Source of the DNA: BOG-908 sp963850605
GTDB taxonomy: Bacteria > Pseudomonadota > Alphaproteobacteria > Acetobacterales > Acetobacteraceae
Reading direction: 5' to 3'
DNA length: 64,000 nucleotides
Assembly (NCBI GenBank): GCA_963850605.1
Contig: CAWKLX010000007.1
Coordinates: 496,001-560,000, forward strand
The translations under genes were made by a program, and so were the position numbers. Under the pieces are notes generated by a model. That model saw only the letters and a list, made by a program, of their open reading frames with translations. It did not search any database and was not told where the DNA came from. Shown here piece after piece: positions 60,869-64,000 of the stretch (position 1 is the first letter of the stretch; every line of letters begins with the position of its first letter).

Positions 60869-63800
60869 ATGTACACCGAGCTGCAGGTCACCTCCAACTA
60901 CTCCTTCCTCCGCGGCGCCTCCCACGTCGAGGAACTGCTCGCCCAAGCCAAGCTGTTCGGCTACGACGCCATTGCCATCACCGACCGCAACACGCTCGCC
61001 GGCATCGCACGCGCCCATCAGCGTGCGATCGAAGCCGATATCAGGCTGATCGTCGGCTGCCGGCTCGACCTCGTCTGCGGCACCTCGATGCTCGTCTATC
61101 CCACCGACCGCACCGCCTACGGCCGGCTATGCGGGTTGCTGAGCGCCGGCAAGAAAGCAGGCGGCCACGGCGTCTGCCACTTGACATGGGATGATGTGGC
61201 GGCACGCGCGGAGGGTCTGGTGGCCATCCTGCTGCCTGACGAACCCGACGATACACTGCATGCAAACCTGCTGCGTTTGCGGGGGGTATTCGGTGGTAAC
61301 GCCCACCTGGCCCTGACACTGCGTCGCGCCCCCGGCGATGCGCTGCGCCTGCACGAACTGGTTCAAATGGCGCAATCCGCGCGGGTACTCACGGTGGCTA
61401 CCGGCGACGTGCTGTACCACGAACCACGGCGCCGCATCCTGCAGGATGTGGTCACCTGCATACGCGAGGGCTGCACCATCGACGACGCCGGTTTCCGGCG
61501 CGAGCGTTTCGCCGAGCGGCACCTGCAATCACCCGAGGACATGGCGCGGCTGTTCGCCGCCCACACGGAAGCGGTGGCGCGCACGGCACAGATCGCCGCA
61601 AAATGCCAGTTCAGCCTGTCCGAACTGTTTTATCAGTATCCCCATGAAACCGAACCGGGCCGGACAGCGCAACAGGTCCTGGAAGACCTCACCTGGGAAG
61701 GAGCCGCGCGCAAATACCCGGACGGTGTGCCGGAAAAGGTGGCCGCACAGTTGCGCCACGAGCTGGCCCTGATTGCCGACATGGCCTACGCGCCGTATTT
61801 CCTGACGGTGCACCGCATCGTGCAGTTCGCCGTCTCGCGCGGCATTCTATGCCAGGGGCGGGGCAGCGCCGCCAACAGCGCCGTGTGCTATGTGATCGGC
61901 ATAACCGCCATCGACCCGGTGCAGAGTAATCTGCTGTTCGAGCGTTTCCTCAGTACCGAACGGCGCGAGCCGCCCGACATCGACGTGGATTTCGAACACG
62001 AACGGCGCGAGGAAGTCATCCAGTGGATTTACAAAACATACGGCCGCGACCGCGCGGCCTTGTGCGCAACGGTGGCCCGCTACCGCTCGCGCGGCGCGGT
62101 GCGCGAGGTCGGCAAAGTTCTCGGTCTGACCGAGGATGTGACGGCGGCGCTGGCCGGCCAGGTGTGGGGCTGGAGTGCGGAAGGGGTCGATGAGGAACAT
62201 GCCGCAGCGCTGAACCTCAACATGACCGACCGGCGCCTGCGCATGACGCTCGACATCGCGCGCGAGCTGATCGGCTTTCCGCGCCACATGTCGCAGCACC
62301 CGGGCGGTTTCGTGCTGACGCAGGACCGGCTCGATAGTCTTGTGCCGATCGCGCCGGCGGCGATGGATGACCGGCAGGTGATCGAGTGGGACAAAGACGA
62401 TATCGACTTCCTCAAATTCATGAAGGTCGATGTGCTCGGGCTCGGCATGTTGGGATGCATGAACCGCGCCTTCAACCTGCTGGCCGAACATCGCGACCTG
62501 CGCTTCAAAACATTGGACGATGTGCCAAAGGAGGATTCCTCGACCTACCGCATGATCCAGCGCGCCGACACCATAGGCACGTTCCAGATCGAAAGCCGCG
62601 CGCAGATGTCCATGTTGCCCCGCATGAAACCGCGCGAGCTGTACGATTTGGTGATCCAGGTCGCCATCGTGCGCCCCGGCCCGATCCAGGGCGACATGGT
62701 GCATCCCTATCTGCGCCGGCGCGACGGGCTGGAAAAACCTGAGTATCCCACGCCGGAATTGGAAGCTGTGCTGAAAAAGACACTTGGAGTACCGCTGTTC
62801 CAGGAACAGGCGATGCAGGTAGCCATGGTGTGCGCTGGCTTCACGGCCACCGAAGCCGACCAGCTGCGCCGCGCCATGGCCACGTTCAAGGTGACCGGCG
62901 GCGTCAGCAAATTCCACGACAAACTGATTACCGGAATGGTGGAGCGCGGCTATACGCGCGAGTTCGCCGAGCGCACGTTCAAGCAGATCGAAGGTTTCGG
63001 CAGCTACGGTTTTCCTGAAAGCCATGCCGCCAGCTTCGCGCTGATCGCCTATGCCAGCTCCTGGATAAAATGCCACCACCCGGACGTGTTCGCATGCGCC
63101 CTGCTGAACGCGCAACCGATGGGGTTTTATGCGCCCGCGCAGATCGTGCGCGATGCACGGTTGCACGGGGTGGAGGTGCGGCCGGTCTCCGTCAATGACA
63201 GTGCATGGGACTGCACGCTGGAACCGGGCGGCCGGCTACACGCACTGCGCCTTGGCTTGCGCATGGTCAAAGGATTGTCCGAGGTCGATGGGAAATGCAT
63301 CGTGGATGGTCGCGCTAACGCCCCCTACACCGATATCGTCGAGCTGCACCGCCGCACGCGCCTCACAAAGCGCGCATTGGAACATCTGGCCGAGGCCGAC
63401 GGATTTGCGTGCCTGGAGCAGGCCCGTCATCACAACGGCATGTCACGTCGCGACGCCCTATGGCAGGTGCGCGCGCTGCCCGACACGGACCTGCCCTTGT
63501 TCGCCGTGGAAAAATTCACCGAACCGGTGACGCATGTGGCCAAGATGAAACCAGGCCGCGAAGTCGTGGAGGATTACCGCAGCACGGGCCTCACCTTGCG
63601 CCGTCATCCCGTCAGTTTCCTGCGCCATGAACTCACCGGGCAGCGCATGGCGCGCGCCGCCGACCTGTCGCATCTGCGCGACGGCCAGCGTGTCAGCGTC
63701 GCCGGTATCGTGCTGGTGCGCCAGAAGCCCGGCAGCGCCAAGGGGATCATGTTCATGACGATCGAGGACGAGACCGGCCACGCCAACCTGGTAATCTGGC

Positions 63801-64000
63801 CCACCGTTTTCGCCGCCCAGCGCCGCCTGATCCTGTCATCCGGCATGATCGCCTGCCACGGCCGACTGCAACGCGCCGGCAGCGTGATCCACGTAGTGGC
63901 CGAGCGTCTGGAGGACCTGTCCGACATGCTGCGCAGCGTGGGCGCGCGCGACGAGGATTTTCCGTTCCGCACCGGCCGCGGTGACGAAGCCAAGCACGGC
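60869..64000 (+). CDS. dnaE2: Error-prone DNA polymerase III alpha subunit DnaE2/ImuC (cut by window end)
   Basis: 1,044 residues are visible in one open frame from the ATG at 60869; the last few dozen residues lie outside. The PHP domain opens with LQVTSNYSFLRGASHVEELL. The catalytic palm has ILCQGRGSAANSAVCY and PPDIDVDFEHERREEV (DxD near 371-373), then HMSQHPGGFVLT and FGSYGFPESHAASFALIAYA. An OB-fold follows near the end (VSVAGIVLVRQKPGSAKG). DnaE2 carries out mutagenic translesion synthesis with ImuA and ImuB. It lies in the same cassette, behind a repeat structure. Confidence 0.95.
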   Translation, partial: MYTELQVTSNYSFLRGASHVEELLAQAKLFGYDAIAITDRNTLAGIARAHQRAIEADIRLIVGCRLDLVCGTSMLVYPTDRTAYGRLCGLLSAGKKAGGHGVCHLTWDDVAARAEGLVAILLPDEPDDTLHANLLRLRGVFGGNAHLALTLRRAPGDALRLHELVQMAQSARVLTVATGDVLYHEPRRRILQDVVTCIREGCTIDDAGFRRERFAERHLQSPEDMARLFAAHTEAVARTAQIAAKCQFSLSELFYQYPHETEPGRTAQQVLEDLTWEGAARKYPDGVPEKVAAQLRHELALIADMAYAPYFLTVHRIVQFAVSRGILCQGRGSAANSAVCYVIGITAIDPVQSNLLFERFLSTERREPPDIDVDFEHERREEVIQWIYKTYGRDRAALCATVARYRSRGAVREVGKVLGLTEDVTAALAGQVWGWSAEGVDEEHAAALNLNMTDRRLRMTLDIARELIGFPRHMSQHPGGFVLTQDRLDSLVPIAPAAMDDRQVIEWDKDDIDFLKFMKVDVLGLGMLGCMNRAFNLLAEHRDLRFKTLDDVPKEDSSTYRMIQRADTIGTFQIESRAQMSMLPRMKPRELYDLVIQVAIVRPGPIQGDMVHPYLRRRDGLEKPEYPTPELEAVLKKTLGVPLFQEQAMQVAMVCAGFTATEADQLRRAMATFKVTGGVSKFHDKLITGMVERGYTREFAERTFKQIEGFGSYGFPESHAASFALIAYASSWIKCHHPDVFACALLNAQPMGFYAPAQIVRDARLHGVEVRPVSVNDSAWDCTLEPGGRLHALRLGLRMVKGLSEVDGKCIVDGRANAPYTDIVELHRRTRLTKRALEHLAEADGFACLEQARHHNGMSRRDALWQVRALPDTDLPLFAVEKFTEPVTHVAKMKPGREVVEDYRSTGLTLRRHPVSFLRHELTGQRMARAADLSHLRDGQRVSVAGIVLVRQKPGSAKGIMFMTIEDETGHANLVIWPTVFAAQRRLILSSGMIACHGRLQRAGSVIHVVAERLEDLSDMLRSVGARDEDFPFRTGRGDEAKHG

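Overview
The window is GC-rich, densely packed bacterial DNA. It most likely comes from an alphaproteobacterium of the Acetobacteraceae (Rhodospirillales). The clues are a cytochrome c tail of the alcohol/aldehyde dehydrogenase type, an FzlA cell-division protein, an imuA-imuB-dnaE2 mutagenesis cassette behind a GAAC-N7-GAAC (alphaproteobacterial LexA) box, a CYP153-type P450, and a family of T/A-rich palindromic intergenic repeats. No rRNA, tRNA, CRISPR array, prophage or intact insertion sequence was recognised. No gap between genes exceeds 300 bases.

Layout. 1-2.8 kb: end of a cytochrome c gene and a hybrid sensor kinase. 2.8-6.5 kb (minus): mltB-like, rlpA, D-Ala-D-Ala carboxypeptidase and tmk, a wall-remodelling operon. 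6.7-7.9 kb: a phosphoesterase. 8.1-9.5 kb (minus): an AT-richer gene of unknown function next to scpB. 9.5-15 kb (minus): a tight run argS, SPOR protein, nagZ, M50 protease, scpA, scpB. 15-19 kb: small secreted protein, lone fdsD, fzlA, OPT transporter. 19-23.4 kb: Tat-exported FAD amine oxidase, nrdB with NrdR-like boxes, ClC channel. 23.5-29 kb: a fatty-acid/alcohol catabolism neighbourhood (phosphotransferase, TetR, thiolase, SDR, GMC oxidoreductase). 29-34.4 kb: aspartic protease and an RND efflux pair. 34.5-38.6 kb: TspO, cold-shock protein, lipoproteins, mobB, pgsA. 38.6-43 kb (minus): de novo NAD operon nadA-nadB-nadC with an NrtR-like regulator upstream and two copies of a palindromic operator between them. 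43-57.9 kb: lysozyme-like protein, beta-helix protein, uvrC, folB, DUF1232-sulfotransferase fusion, CYP153, DedA, ubiA, rsmE, gshA, DUF3108 and haloacid dehalogenase genes. 57.9-64 kb: Uma2 nuclease, then the SOS cassette imuA-imuB-dnaE2, with dnaE2 running off the window end.

Twelve reading-frame breaks in nine genes, including argS, gshA and ubiA, are all explained by one extra base each. That uniformity points to insertion errors in the assembled sequence more than to gene decay, so these genes are annotated here as whole genes with frameshifts. The strongest biological leads are the unknown 8.1-9.5 kb gene, the NAD operator pair, the DUF1232-sulfotransferase fusion, the unaccompanied CYP153 and FdsD genes, and the palindromic repeat family, including a split copy ahead of dnaE2.
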